Below are positions 39,194-47,324 of a stretch of DNA of 64,000 bases, one piece after another (position 1 is the stretch's first letter; the number at the start of each line of letters is the position of its first letter). The notes beneath the pieces are model-generated. The model was not told the DNA's origin, ran no database searches, and saw nothing but the letters and a program-made list of their open reading frames with translations. The position numbers and the translations under genes are program-made. The DNA comes from Bacillus sp. 2B10 (GTDB lineage Bacteria; Pseudomonadota; Alphaproteobacteria; Sphingomonadales; Sphingomonadaceae). The stretch spans positions 1-64,000 of the forward strand of contig RPSH01000020.1 of the NCBI GenBank assembly GCA_003946805.1, given 5' to 3'.

Positions 39194-39886
39194 TCAGACG
39201 CCTTCGAGCTGGCGCGAGAGCGTCGCATGGAACGCGTCGGCAAAACGGTTCAGCCGCGCCTCGATCCGGTTCACGCCGTGGCTGAAGCGGTTATAGGCGA
39301 TGACCGCCGGGATCGCCGCGAACAGCCCGATGGCGGTGGCGAACAGCGCCTCGGCGATGCCCGGCGCGACGACGGCCAGCGACGTGTTCTGTTCCGATGC
39401 GATCGCGGTGAACGAGCGCATGATGCCCCATACCGTCCCGAACAGCCCGACGAACGGCGCGACCGATCCGACCGTGGCCAGCACGTTCAGCCGGTCGGCC
39501 AGCGTCTCGCTCTCGTCCGCCACGCTCGACGCCATCGCGGTGGCAAGGCGTTCGCGGGTGCCGTCGCGGTCGATCTGCTTCGACGCGGTCGAACGACGCC
39601 ATTCGCGCACCCCCGACGAGAATACGCGGGCGATGGCAGTGTCGCGCGATCCCTGCAACCGGTGGAACGCGTCGATATCCTCGGCCTGTTCGAACTCGAC
39701 CTCGAACCGGTCGATGTCGCGGCGCACCTTGCGCGCGCGTACCAGGAAGCCGACGATGATCGCCCAGGTCCAGACGCTGGCGGCGAGCAGCCCCAGCATC
39801 ACCGCCTTCACCACCCAGTCCGCTGCCAGGAAGAGCGCGACCGGCGACATCGTCGCGGCGTCGGTGTTCACGAAAACGTCCATCAT
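39194..39886 (-). CDS. tolQ: Tol-Pal system protein TolQ
   Basis: TolQ forms the proton-driven pentamer of the Tol motor. The 230-residue protein has three membrane helices, the first near residues 20-45. The MotA/ExbB signature is [20 protein letters not shown], followed by [20 protein letters not shown]. Its start overlaps the end of ybgC by 4 bases, so translation is coupled. Confidence 0.97.
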   Translation of the reverse strand: MMDVFVNTDAATMSPVALFLAADWVVKAVMLGLLAASVWTWAIIVGFLVRARKVRRDIDRFEVEFEQAEDIDAFHRLQGSRDTAIARVFSSGVREWRRSTASKQIDRDGTRERLATAMASSVADESETLADRLNVLATVGSVAPFVGLFGTVWGIMRSFTAIASEQNTSLAVVAPGIAEALFATAIGLFAAIPAVIAYNRFSHGVNRIEARLNRFADAFHATLSRQLEGV

Positions 39887-40341
39887 GCCCCTTTATCGGT
39901 TGCGACCAGCGCGGTGAACGTCTGGGTCCACACCGCCGGCTGGCGACGCGGCCGCCCGGACGGAGCCACGAAAGCGACCTCCACCCGTGCCGACGCCAAT
40001 AGAAGATCGTCGCGGATGACTCTCTGCTGAATATCGACCGCCGCGGCACGGACCCGCTCGACGGTGCTGACCACGACCAGTGCGTCGTTCAGCCTGGCCG
40101 GCGCCCGCCAGTCGAGCTGCATCGAGCGCACGGCATAGGCTCCCTCGCCCGCTTCGTGCGCCGCACGCTGGTCGATCCCGGCCAGCATCAGCATGTCGCT
40201 GCGCGCGCGTTCGAAATAACGAAGATAGTTCGCGTGATAGACGACGCCCGACAGGTCGGTGTCCTCGAAATAGATCCGGACGGGAAAGCGATGCGTACCG
40301 CCGACGAAGCGGCCGCCGGCCGGCTGGTCGGGGTCGGTCAT
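39883..40341 (-). CDS. ybgC: Acyl-CoA thioesterase YbgC, Tol-Pal associated
   Basis: The 152-residue hotdog-fold thioesterase has the motif [20 protein letters not shown] with the catalytic Asp, followed by [10 protein letters not shown]. YbgC hydrolyses acyl-CoA or acyl-ACP thioesters and is nearly always the first gene of tol-pal clusters. It overlaps tolQ by 4 bases. Upstream in the same direction are two uncharacterised envelope genes and ruvB. Confidence 0.96.
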   Translation of the reverse strand: MTDPDQPAGGRFVGGTHRFPVRIYFEDTDLSGVVYHANYLRYFERARSDMLMLAGIDQRAAHEAGEGAYAVRSMQLDWRAPARLNDALVVVSTVERVRAAAVDIQQRVIRDDLLLASARVEVAFVAPSGRPRRQPAVWTQTFTALVATDKGA

Positions 40342-40399
40342 GCGTCCGCTTTAACCATCGCGGGCAGCGGGGGAAAGGGGTGGTGGCATCCGCGGCCGA

Positions 40400-40870
40400 T
40401 CACAGCTCATGCCAGAAGAGGAACAGCCGGACCCGGCCGGCACCGGCAGGAGCCACCCCGACATTGACCACCTCTCCGCCGTCGTTCCAGCGGCGCTGGA
40501 TCGTGCGCAGCCCCGGTGCCCGGCGCGGTGCCCAGCCGGCGGCATCGGGACCGAGCATCGCATTGGCCTCCGCCGAGAAGGGCGGCGCGGCGGGATCGCG
40601 TGCCGCCAGCCGCGTCGCGATCGGGCGCCACGCCGCCTCGGGCAACACCGCGACGATCCGGGCATTGTCGTCCAGCCCACGCTCCATCGTGGCATGTTCG
40701 ATGACCGCGCTGTCGGGCAAGGGGAGCCCGATCCGCCCGAGGATCGTCCTGCCGCGCGCCGCCGTTTCCTGCTCGCCTTCGAACACGACCGTCGGCGGCT
40801 TGCATCCTGCAACCGCCGCCAGCATCAGCGTCGCTGCAACAGCGCCGACCATATGAGGGAACGGGGCCAT
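40400..40870 (-). CDS. Predicted lipoprotein of unknown function upstream of tol-pal
   Basis: The 156-residue protein has a lipoprotein-type signal (VGAVAATLMLAAVAGC) with Cys near residue 23. The mature region has no recognised domain. It contains RGRTILGRIGLPLPDSAVIE and ends RVRLFLFWHEL. It starts 3 bases after the ExbD-like gene and is 58 bases upstream of ybgC, so it probably belongs to the same transcript. I do not recognise the family. An envelope role is inferred only from the lipobox and neighbours. Confidence 0.75.
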   Translation of the reverse strand: MAPFPHMVGAVAATLMLAAVAGCKPPTVVFEGEQETAARGRTILGRIGLPLPDSAVIEHATMERGLDDNARIVAVLPEAAWRPIATRLAARDPAAPPFSAEANAMLGPDAAGWAPRRAPGLRTIQRRWNDGGEVVNVGVAPAGAGRVRLFLFWHEL

Positions 40871-40873
40871 CGT

Positions 40874-41197
40874 TCAGCCCGCCGGTGGTTCGGCGACGAA
40901 GCTGACCCTCTGGAAACCGGCCGATTGCGCCAGATACAGGATGCCACCGAAAACGCGGTACGGCGTCTCCGTCCTGCCCGTGACATCGACGACGACCGGG
41001 CGATCCTTGTCCGGCATCGCGTTCAGCGCGGCGGCGAACCGCTCCTGTTCGTCGGGTAGCACGAACGACTGCGAACCGATCGTCACGCGCGCCGTCGCAT
41101 CCGCTGCCATCGCAACCTCGATCCGCAGCGGCGTTTCGGCCGAAACCGGGGCAGCCATCAGGCCCGGTGCCGCCGACGACAGCAATCCGCGTTTCAT
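40874..41197 (-). CDS. Secreted ExbD/TolR-like periplasmic domain protein
   Basis: The 107-residue protein has a short signal-peptide-like N-terminus (MKRGLLSSAAPGLMAAPVSA). One domain follows whose layout resembles the periplasmic part of ExbD/TolR: a strand ARVTIGSQSFVLPD, a helix, a strand RPVVVDVTGRTETPYR, then VFGGILYLAQSAGFQRVSFV. This parallels the TolR sequence encoded nearby, but the membrane helix and its Asp are missing. It lies 11 bases after ruvB and 3 bases before the lipoprotein gene. The similarity was judged by eye and needs profile confirmation. Alternatively it is a small secreted protein of another fold. Confidence 0.65.
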   Translation of the reverse strand: MKRGLLSSAAPGLMAAPVSAETPLRIEVAMAADATARVTIGSQSFVLPDEQERFAAALNAMPDKDRPVVVDVTGRTETPYRVFGGILYLAQSAGFQRVSFVAEPPAG

Positions 41198-41208
41198 TCC
41201 CGTCTCCC

Positions 41209-42228
41209 TCAATCGAACAGCGAATCCTGCGACCCCGCCGGCGGCTCGAACCCCAGATGCTTCCACCCGCCCGCATTCAGGCAGCGCCCCCGCGCGGTGC
41301 GGGCGATCATGCCGATCTGGATCAGGTACGGCTCGATCACTTCCTCGATCGTATCGCGCGGTTCGCTGAGGCCCGCCGCCAGCGTCTCCACCCCCACCGG
41401 GCCGCCACGATAGACGTCGGCGATCATCATCAGGTAGCGGCGATCCATCGCGTCGAGGCCCTTGGCATCGACCTCCAGCCGGTTGAGCGCGGCATCGGCG
41501 GTGCGGGCATCGACGATGTCGACGCCGGCGACATTGGCGAAGTCGCGCACCCGCCGCAGCAGCCGCCCGGCGATGCGCGGCGTGCCCCGCGCGCGCCGGG
41601 CCACTTCGGTCGCGCCGTCGGTCGCGATGCCGAGGCCGAGCAGGCCAGCGGCGCGGGTGACGACGCGGGTCAGTTCGTCGACGGTGTAGAATTGCAGCCG
41701 GACCGGAATGCCGAACCGGTCGCGCAAGGGCGTGGTCAGCAACCCCTGCCGCGTCGTCGCGCCGACCAGCGTGAAGCGCGGCAGGTCGATGCGGACGCTG
41801 CGCGCCGACGGCCCCTCGCCGATCATCAGGTCGAGCGCACGGTCCTCCATCGCCGGGTACAGCACTTCCTCGACCGCAGGATTCAGGCGATGGATCTCGT
41901 CGATGAACAGGACGTCGCCGTCCTCCAGATTGGTCAGCAGCGCAGCGAGGTCGCCCGACTTGGCGATGACCGGGCCGGACGTGGCGCGGAACCCCACGCC
42001 CATCTCGCGCGCGACGATCTGCGCCAGCGTGGTCTTGCCGAGGCCGGGGGGTCCGAAGAACAGCACATGGTCGAGCACGTCGCCGCGCCCGCGCGCGGCA
42101 TCGATGAACACGCGCAGATTCTCGCGCGCCGCCTGCTGCCCGACGAATTCGTCGAGCGCCTTGGGCCGCAGCGCGGCGTCGACATCGTCGGGTCGGCGGA
42201 TCGGGGTGGTGATACGGTCGTCGGTCAC
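41209..42228 (-). CDS. ruvB: Holliday junction branch migration ATPase RuvB
   Basis: RuvB is the AAA+ motor that drives Holliday-junction branch migration with RuvA. The 339-residue protein has Walker [14 protein letters not shown], Walker [12 protein letters not shown], sensor 1 [20 protein letters not shown], and a C-terminal winged helix ending near [12 protein letters not shown]. It is separated from ruvA by two unrelated genes but lies in the same direction. Confidence 0.98.
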   Translation of the reverse strand: MTDDRITTPIRRPDDVDAALRPKALDEFVGQQAARENLRVFIDAARGRGDVLDHVLFFGPPGLGKTTLAQIVAREMGVGFRATSGPVIAKSGDLAALLTNLEDGDVLFIDEIHRLNPAVEEVLYPAMEDRALDLMIGEGPSARSVRIDLPRFTLVGATTRQGLLTTPLRDRFGIPVRLQFYTVDELTRVVTRAAGLLGLGIATDGATEVARRARGTPRIAGRLLRRVRDFANVAGVDIVDARTADAALNRLEVDAKGLDAMDRRYLMMIADVYRGGPVGVETLAAGLSEPRDTIEEVIEPYLIQIGMIARTARGRCLNAGGWKHLGFEPPAGSQDSLFD

Positions 42229-42281
42229 GCCCGTTCCCTAGCTCTTCGCGCGGGAGCGGTCGAGACGCTTTGCTGTCGCCG

Positions 42282-43007
42282 CTAAAGCCGCAGGTCGCGC
42301 GGGCGGAGCGAGACGTTGCCGTCCGCGTCGATCAACTGCGCATCGCACCGCAGCTTGCGACCCGAAACGAAGCGCGGGTTGCGACAGCGCGGCACCGACT
42401 GCACCCGCTTGAGGTCGCCCGCGCGGTAGACGGTGGTGCGATAGACATATCGATCGGCGACCTGCTCGATCGCGCAGGCGATCGCGATCAGGTCGCCCTC
42501 TCGAGCGACCTCGGGGTCGGTGCAGTCGCGCTCGATCGGGCGGCGACGGCCCGCCACATCGTCCACGGCCATACGCAACCCCTCGCGCGGATCGTTCGGG
42601 GTGGGCAGGTAATATGGACGCAGCAACAGTCCGGCGCGCACCTTGCTGACGATATCGCCGCCGTCGAAATTGACTGGTTCACTGCGCATCGCGGCAAAGC
42701 TCGGATCGACGGCGGGCAGCCCCAGCGCGGCGACGCTGCGCGGCTTGGCGGCGCAGCGCTTGATATAGGCACCGGGAGCGCGCGCACCGCTTCCCGGCCG
42801 CGCGGCAAGGACGTACATGCCAGGCTTCATGCCGACGCAATCGTCGGTCGCGATCACGCGGGCACCGGGCGCGCGCTTCGCCGATGCCGCGCCGACCAGC
42901 GCGATCGGATCGGCGGCGGTCTGGAGGATCAGCCAGTCGCCGCCGATATCCTGCGCGCCCGCCGCCCCTGCGCAGACCAGTAACGATGCCGCCAGAAGCC
43001 TCTTCAT
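42282..43007 (-). CDS. Secreted protein of unknown function, coupled to the M15 peptidase gene
   Basis: The 241-residue protein has a signal peptide (MKRLLAASLLVCAGAAGA) followed by a domain with several Cys (for example ATDDCVGMKPG, IKRCAAKP, ERDCTDPE, IACAIEQ, VPRCRNP, KLRCDAQ). These could form three disulphides. It has no family I recognise. The start codon overlaps the upstream stop codon in an ATGA arrangement, implying translational coupling with the peptidase-like gene. It is followed 53 bases later by ruvB. Confidence 0.75.
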   Translation of the reverse strand: MKRLLAASLLVCAGAAGAQDIGGDWLILQTAADPIALVGAASAKRAPGARVIATDDCVGMKPGMYVLAARPGSGARAPGAYIKRCAAKPRSVAALGLPAVDPSFAAMRSEPVNFDGGDIVSKVRAGLLLRPYYLPTPNDPREGLRMAVDDVAGRRRPIERDCTDPEVAREGDLIAIACAIEQVADRYVYRTTVYRAGDLKRVQSVPRCRNPRFVSGRKLRCDAQLIDADGNVSLRPRDLRL

Positions 43008-43783
43008 AGACCGCTTTCCCGTTTCACCGCTGCTAGTTCCGAGTTCTGCCGACCCTGAAGATGCGCCCAGTCGCGGAACGACGCCCAGTCGCCGCCCCAC
43101 ACCAGACCCTGCCCCTTGCCAATCCGGCCGAGCGCCTTGAAGAACTTGTGGCAATCCGGCTCGTTCCATGCCCAGCGCTCGTCTACCAGATCGACGGCCC
43201 ATGCATTGGGCACGCCTTGCGGCGTCTGTGCATTGTGGAAGCTGAACCTGACCTTGGTGACACCACGCCGGAAAAGTTCCTGCTGCTTGGCGACCGATCG
43301 CCACCCGAACACGATCCTGGGGCGGAACCCTTCGGCCTTGAGCAGGCGGATCACCTCGACGATCTTTCGGCGGAACCCGGATTCGAGGCTGGTGAGCTTC
43401 TTTTCCTGCGACCATTGCTCGCTGTCCCCGATCCAGTCGCCGCCAACCGTCTGTGCGGGGGGCGGGGATGCCACCGGGCGACGCGGTGCGGGCGACACCG
43501 GGCGTGGCGCGGGCCTCGCCCCGGCGGGCGGAGCGGCGGGAGCAGCGCGCGCGGCGGGACCGTTCAACCGGCCGAGCGTCCGCCCGCCCGGATCGACCCG
43601 CCCGTCGGGCCGGGTAAGGAAGCGCTGCTGAAAGCCGAAGATCGCCCGGATGGTCAGCGGACCGGCGATACCGTCGATGGGGCCGGGCGCGCCCCCTGCC
43701 TGTCGCAGAAGAAGCTGCACCTTGCGGACGTCGTCGGATCGATTGATCCCCTGTCGTCCCATGCTCGCCGAAATAGCGGTCAT
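43004..43783 (-). CDS. Peptidoglycan-binding domain / M15-like peptidase, endolysin-like
   Basis: The 259-residue protein has an N-terminal PG_binding_1 domain (about residues 5-75, with DVRKVQLLLRQAGGAPGPID). A Pro/Ala-rich linker follows (about 75-110). The C-terminal domain shows the M15 zinc-peptidase pattern: His in SFHNAQ, Asp in WAVDLVD and His in DWAHLQ. Such domains cut peptidoglycan stem peptides. No signal peptide is seen, as in phage endolysins. I chose the ATG at 43783 because GGAGG lies 6 bases upstream; ATG codons at 43795 and 43819 also exist. It lies between ruvA and ruvB. Confidence 0.82.
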   Translation of the reverse strand: MTAISASMGRQGINRSDDVRKVQLLLRQAGGAPGPIDGIAGPLTIRAIFGFQQRFLTRPDGRVDPGGRTLGRLNGPAARAAPAAPPAGARPAPRPVSPAPRRPVASPPPAQTVGGDWIGDSEQWSQEKKLTSLESGFRRKIVEVIRLLKAEGFRPRIVFGWRSVAKQQELFRRGVTKVRFSFHNAQTPQGVPNAWAVDLVDERWAWNEPDCHKFFKALGRIGKGQGLVWGGDWASFRDWAHLQGRQNSELAAVKRESGL

Positions 43784-43877
43784 CGCCACCTCCATCTCAG
43801 ATCGTTGCGACGACAACATAAATCGGTACAGGCCACCGGGGCAAGCCGATCCGCCGCGTCCACCGCACGGCCCGCCT

Positions 43878-44477
43878 TCAGCGCGACGCCTTGCGCAGCG
43901 CCAGCCGGACCAGCGCGTCGAGGCTCGTCCCCGGCCCCAGTTCCTCCGCCGCCTTGCCGACCGCGGTCGCCGCTTCGGCGGGGCGGAAGCCGAGGTTGAG
44001 CAGCGCCGATACCGCGTCGCCCTCCACCCCGTCGCCGCCGGCCGCCGGCGCGACCGCGCCGGGGCCGATGGCGATGCCGCCGACCTTGTCCTTCAATTCC
44101 ATCGCGATGCGTTGCGCCAGTTTCGGGCCGACGCCGTTGGCACGCGCGATGCTGGCCTTGTCGCCGCGCGCGATCGCGGTGCGGACCTCGTCGGGCGACA
44201 ACGTCGAGAGAATGCCGAGCGCCACCCGTGCGCCGACGCCCTGCACCCCGGTCAGCAGGCGGAACCAGTCGCGCTCGTCCGCACTGGCGAAACCGACCAG
44301 CCGGATGAAGTCCTCGGCGACCAGCATCTCGGTGTGGATCGTGACGCTGCCACCGACCGGCCCCAGTGCCTGCAACGTCCGCGACGACGCGCCGACCAGA
44401 TAGCCGACCCCGTTCACGTCGATGACGGCGTGATCGATGCCGGAAACGGACAGCGTGCCTTTGAGGTGGGCGATCAT
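43878..44477 (-). CDS. ruvA: Holliday junction branch migration protein RuvA
   Basis: RuvA binds four-way junctions and recruits RuvB. The 199-residue protein starts [20 protein letters not shown] (OB domain). Two helix-hairpin-helix motifs follow ([15 protein letters not shown] and [20 protein letters not shown]) and a C-terminal RuvB-contact domain with [14 protein letters not shown] repeat separates it from ruvC. Confidence 0.97.
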   Translation of the reverse strand: MIAHLKGTLSVSGIDHAVIDVNGVGYLVGASSRTLQALGPVGGSVTIHTEMLVAEDFIRLVGFASADERDWFRLLTGVQGVGARVALGILSTLSPDEVRTAIARGDKASIARANGVGPKLAQRIAMELKDKVGGIAIGPGAVAPAAGGDGVEGDAVSALLNLGFRPAEAATAVGKAAEELGPGTSLDALVRLALRKASR

Positions 44478-44501
44478 GCGCGATTTCTCTCGATAAGCCG
44501 A

Positions 44502-44589
44502 ATCCCCGCGCAGGCGGGGATCCAGGGCGACAATCCACGCCGGTTCTGTTTGGCTCTGGATTCCCGCCTGCGCGGGGATAGGAACGCCG
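44502..44589. repeat. Inverted-repeat element between ruvC and ruvA (family C)
   Basis: The arms 44502-44525 and 44566-44589 are 24-base inverted copies with one mismatch, and each arm contains its own CCCCGC/GCGGGG stem. The loop is 40 bases. It translates in passing to motifs such as IPAQAGIQ, a common trace of this repeat type, but is not coding. It fills most of the 118-base ruvC-ruvA gap. Confidence 0.75.
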
Positions 44590-44595
44590 CCGCGA

Positions 44596-45105
44596 TCACG
44601 CCCCGATCCCTGTCGACCGCCTCGCCCGCGCATGGGCGCTGGCGAGGTGATGGGCATGGGTGATCGCCACCGCCAGCGCGTCCGCCGCATCCGGGCCGGA
44701 CAGCTTCACGCCGGGCAGCAGATGGCCGACCATCGCCTGGATCTGTTTCTTGTCCGCGCCGCCGGTGCCGACCACCGCCTTCTTGACGATGCTCGGATGA
44801 TATTCGCCGATCGCAAGGCCGGCGGTCGAGGCGGAGAGCAGGACGACGCCGCGCGCCTGCCCCAGCTTCAGCGTCGATTGCGCGTTGCTGTTGCCCAGCA
44901 CCTCCTCGACCGCCGCGCCATCGGGGCGTTCGGTGCGGATTACTTCGCCCAGCGCGCCGAACAGCAGCGCGAGGCGGCGGGGGAGCTGCATCGACGGGTC
45001 AGTACGGATCTGGCCGTTGGCGATGTGCGACAGGCGGTTGCCATCGGCGCGGATCATGCCCCAGCCGGTGGTGCCGAGGCCCGGATCGAGGCCAAGGATC
45101 AGCAC
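44596..45105 (-). CDS. ruvC: Holliday junction resolvase RuvC
   Basis: RuvC cuts Holliday junctions as a dimer. The 169-residue protein starts [20 protein letters not shown] with the first catalytic Asp. Glu lies in [15 protein letters not shown], and the C-terminal acidic residues in [19 protein letters not shown] chose the GTG at 45105, which gives the normal family length and has GGAGG at suitable spacing. An ATG at 45171 lies within a repeat and would add a non-conserved N-terminus. It lies between yebC and ruvA. Confidence 0.95.
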   Translation of the reverse strand: MLILGLDPGLGTTGWGMIRADGNRLSHIANGQIRTDPSMQLPRRLALLFGALGEVIRTERPDGAAVEEVLGNSNAQSTLKLGQARGVVLLSASTAGLAIGEYHPSIVKKAVVGTGGADKKQIQAMVGHLLPGVKLSGPDAADALAVAITHAHHLASAHARARRSTGIGA

Positions 45106-45111
45106 GTTCGG

Positions 45112-45242
45112 TATCCTCCCCGGAACGGGGAGGGGGACCGCCGCGAAGCGGTGGTGGAGGGGGAGCCCCACACAACGCAGCGCTCGCGGCAGCCCCCCCC
45201 CACCAGCTTCGCTGGTCCCCCTCCCCGCGAAGCGGGGAGGAT
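45112..45242. repeat. GGGGAGG-bounded inverted repeat between yebC and ruvC (family D)
   Basis: The left part (CCTCCCCGGAACGGGGAGG) and the right part (CCTCCCCGCGAAGCGGGGAGG) each form stems. Between them, TCCACCACCGCTTCGCGG-like and CCACCAGCTTCGCTGG-like segments pair across the element. The outer end next to ruvC supplies the GGGGAGGAT that appears to act as its Shine-Dalgarno sequence. Confidence 0.7.
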
Positions 45243-45250
45243 CGAAAAGG

Positions 45251-45994
45251 TCAACCCAGCTTCTCCATCACCTCGTCGGACACCTCGTAATTGCCCCATA
45301 CCGTCTGGACGTCGTCGTCGTCGTCCAGCGCGTCGAGCAGCTTGAACAGCGTCGCGGCATCGTCTTCGCCAACCGAGACCATCGTCTGCGGCCGCCATGC
45401 CAGCTTGGCGCCCTCGGCCTCGCCCAGCACCGGCTCCAGCGCCTTGGCGACTTCGTGCAGGTCGCCCTGCGCGGTCCAGATCTCATGGCCGTCCTCGCTC
45501 GACGTCACGTCCTCGGCACCGGCTTCCAGCGCCGCCTCGAACACCTTTTCCGCGTCCCCGGCCTTGGCGGGATAGTTGATGAGGCCGACCCGGTCGAACC
45601 CGTGGCTGACCGACCCGGCGGTGCCGAGATTGCCGCCGTTCTTCGACACCGCGGTGCGGACATTGGTCGCGGTGCGGTTGCGGTTGTCGGACAGCGCCTC
45701 GATGATGAGCGAAACCCCGGCCGGGCCGAAGCCCTCGTAGCGGATTTCCTCGTAATTCTCGAGGTCGCCCTTCGACGCCTTGTCGATCGCGCGCTGGATA
45801 TTGTCCTTCGGCATCGACTGCGCCTTGGCGGCGTTGACCGCCGCGCGCAGGCGCGGGTTCATGTCGGGATCGGGCAGACCCATCTTCGCCGCGACGGTGA
45901 TTTCGCGGCTGAGCTTGCTGAACATGCCCGACCGTTTCTTGTCCTGCGCACCCTTGCGGTGCATGATGTTCTTGAATTTGCTATGGCCTGCCAT
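45251..45994 (-). CDS. yebC: YebC/PmpR family DNA-binding / translation-associated regulator
   Basis: The 247-residue protein begins [20 protein letters not shown] and contains [22 protein letters not shown] and [20 protein letters not shown], all typical of TACO1/YebC proteins. Members have been described as transcriptional regulators and as ribosome-associated factors that relieve polyproline stalling. Its place upstream of ruvC is the usual one. Confidence 0.96.
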   Translation of the reverse strand: MAGHSKFKNIMHRKGAQDKKRSGMFSKLSREITVAAKMGLPDPDMNPRLRAAVNAAKAQSMPKDNIQRAIDKASKGDLENYEEIRYEGFGPAGVSLIIEALSDNRNRTATNVRTAVSKNGGNLGTAGSVSHGFDRVGLINYPAKAGDAEKVFEAALEAGAEDVTSSEDGHEIWTAQGDLHEVAKALEPVLGEAEGAKLAWRPQTMVSVGEDDAATLFKLLDALDDDDDVQTVWGNYEVSDEVMEKLG

Positions 45995-46021
45995 CGGTGC
46001 CTCTTTAGGTTATCGCCCGCT

Positions 46022-46555
46022 CTACGCCCGAGCAGAGCTTTGCGCCAGCGCGTCGATCTTCGCCTCCAGCGCCGCCAGCCGGTCGATCACGTCGGTGTCG
46101 AGCTTGGCGTGCAGCGCGAGGATGTCGATCTCGGCCCGCAAATTGGTTTCATAGTCCAGCCGGGCCGCCAGCCGGTCCTTTTCGGACTGCCGGTTCTGGC
46201 TCATCATGATGACTGGCGCCTGCACCGCCGCCAGCGTCGACAGCATCAGGTTCAGGAAGATGTAGGGGTATGGATCGAACGCCAGCCCGAAATGCGACAG
46301 CACGTCGGAATTGAGCAGCATCCACCCGAGCAGCACCGCCGTAAAGGCGATGATGAACCCCCACGATCCGCCGACCGCAGCGACGCGGTCGGCCAGCCGG
46401 TCGCCGAAGGTCGAACGCGCGTCCGATTCGTCGGCGGCGTCGCGGCTGACCGGCGTACCGCGTTCGATCGCGGACAGGACATGGGCCTCTTCCTCGCCAT
46501 GCGGATCGCCATGCCCCTTCAGCAGGCGGGTGGCGAAGTGGAAGACGCTGGCCAT
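46022..46555 (-). CDS. DUF1003 family inner-membrane protein
   Basis: The 177-residue protein has two adjacent membrane helices (GGSWGFIIAFTAVLLGWMLL and YIFLNLMLSTLAAVQAPVIM) in the typical DUF1003 arrangement, followed by MSQNRQSEKDRLAARLDYE. A C-terminal coiled-coil region follows (AEIDILALHAKLDTDVIDRL). The function of the family is unknown. It begins 23 bases after gapR stops. Confidence 0.9.
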   Translation of the reverse strand: MASVFHFATRLLKGHGDPHGEEEAHVLSAIERGTPVSRDAADESDARSTFGDRLADRVAAVGGSWGFIIAFTAVLLGWMLLNSDVLSHFGLAFDPYPYIFLNLMLSTLAAVQAPVIMMSQNRQSEKDRLAARLDYETNLRAEIDILALHAKLDTDVIDRLAALEAKIDALAQSSARA

Positions 46556-46578
46556 GTCGCTGCCCCCTGAATGCGGTG

Positions 46579-46815
46579 TTAGATACCGAGCGCCTGCTTG
46601 TATGTTTCGAGCAGCATGTCCGCTTCGTCGCGATGATGCTTTTCCATGCGGCGCAGGCTGATGATCTTGCGCATCGTCTTCACGTCGAATCCGGTCGACT
46701 TGGCTTCGCCATAGACATCCTTGATGTCGTCGCTGATGCCCTTCTTCTCTTCTTCGAGGCGCTCGATGCGCTCGATCAGGAGGCGGAGCTGTTCCGCCGA
46801 GACGTTGTCGGTCAT
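46579..46815 (-). CDS. gapR: GapR-like DNA-binding protein (DUF2312)
   Basis: The 78-residue protein matches the alphaproteobacterial GapR/DUF2312 family: LLIERIERLEEEKKGISDDI, then KDVYGEAKSTGFDVKTMRKI, then RMEKHHRDEADMLLETY. In Caulobacter GapR is an essential nucleoid-associated protein that binds overtwisted, AT-rich DNA ahead of replication and transcription and aids topoisomerases. The core helices are intact. The ATG at 46815 matches the family start. It lies between DUF1003 and DUF1244 genes, close to pyk. Confidence 0.92.
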   Translation of the reverse strand: MTDNVSAEQLRLLIERIERLEEEKKGISDDIKDVYGEAKSTGFDVKTMRKIISLRRMEKHHRDEADMLLETYKQALGI

Positions 46816-46886
46816 GGGTTCCCTTACGATGGTCAAGAATTCGTGAACGGGCGCGCCTAGCCGATCCGGGCGCGCGCCTCAACCGA

Positions 46887-47252
46887 TCAGCGGGGTTCGG
46901 TCATCGCCGGCGGGTCGCTCGCCGGGAAACTGTCGTCGAGGGCTTCGTCCAGCGCGGCGTCGGTGCGGTTCTTCGCCACGCTTTCGTCCATCCGCGCGAT
47001 CTGTTCGGGGGTGGCGGGCAGCTGGTGCGTCGCCTTCCACTGTGCATAGGGCATGCCGTACACCGCCTCGCGCCCCTGCTCCCTCGACAGGCCCGCCGCC
47101 TCGCCCAGCCAGTCGCCCAGGCAGTTGCGGCAGAAGCCCGCCAGCCCCATCAGGTCGACATTCTGCGCGTCGGTGCGGTGTTGCAGGTGGCGGACGAGCC
47201 GGCGAAAGGCGGCGGCCTGCGCCGCGTCGCTGATCGAGTCGATTGGGGTCAT
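46887..47252 (-). CDS. DUF1244 (SMc04008-like) family protein
   Basis: The 121-residue protein has the diagnostic DUF1244 segment NVDLMGLAGFCRNCLGDWLG, with the conserved CRNC motif, then EAVYGMPYAQWKATHQ. A non-conserved tail of about 30 residues follows. The function is unknown; the Cys pair suggests metal binding or redox chemistry. It is divergent from pyk and lies upstream of gapR, a linkage also seen in other alphaproteobacteria. Confidence 0.92.
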   Translation of the reverse strand: MTPIDSISDAAQAAAFRRLVRHLQHRTDAQNVDLMGLAGFCRNCLGDWLGEAAGLSREQGREAVYGMPYAQWKATHQLPATPEQIARMDESVAKNRTDAALDEALDDSFPASDPPAMTEPR

Positions 47253-47324
47253 GCAACTGGTCCTACAAGGTTGATCGTTTTAGAATAAGCCTTAGAGGCA
47301 GGCGCGCAACGCCCGGAGACTTTC

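Noticed and set aside
43004-43783. Endolysin-like gene as the sign of a prophage
   Set aside because: No other phage genes, integrase or attachment sites are nearby, and flanking genes are conserved chromosomal loci.
45099-45398. Short frames translating to repeat-like peptides (for example SRGGGPAKL) near ruvC
   Set aside because: They are read out of palindromic repeats, which commonly give spurious translations.
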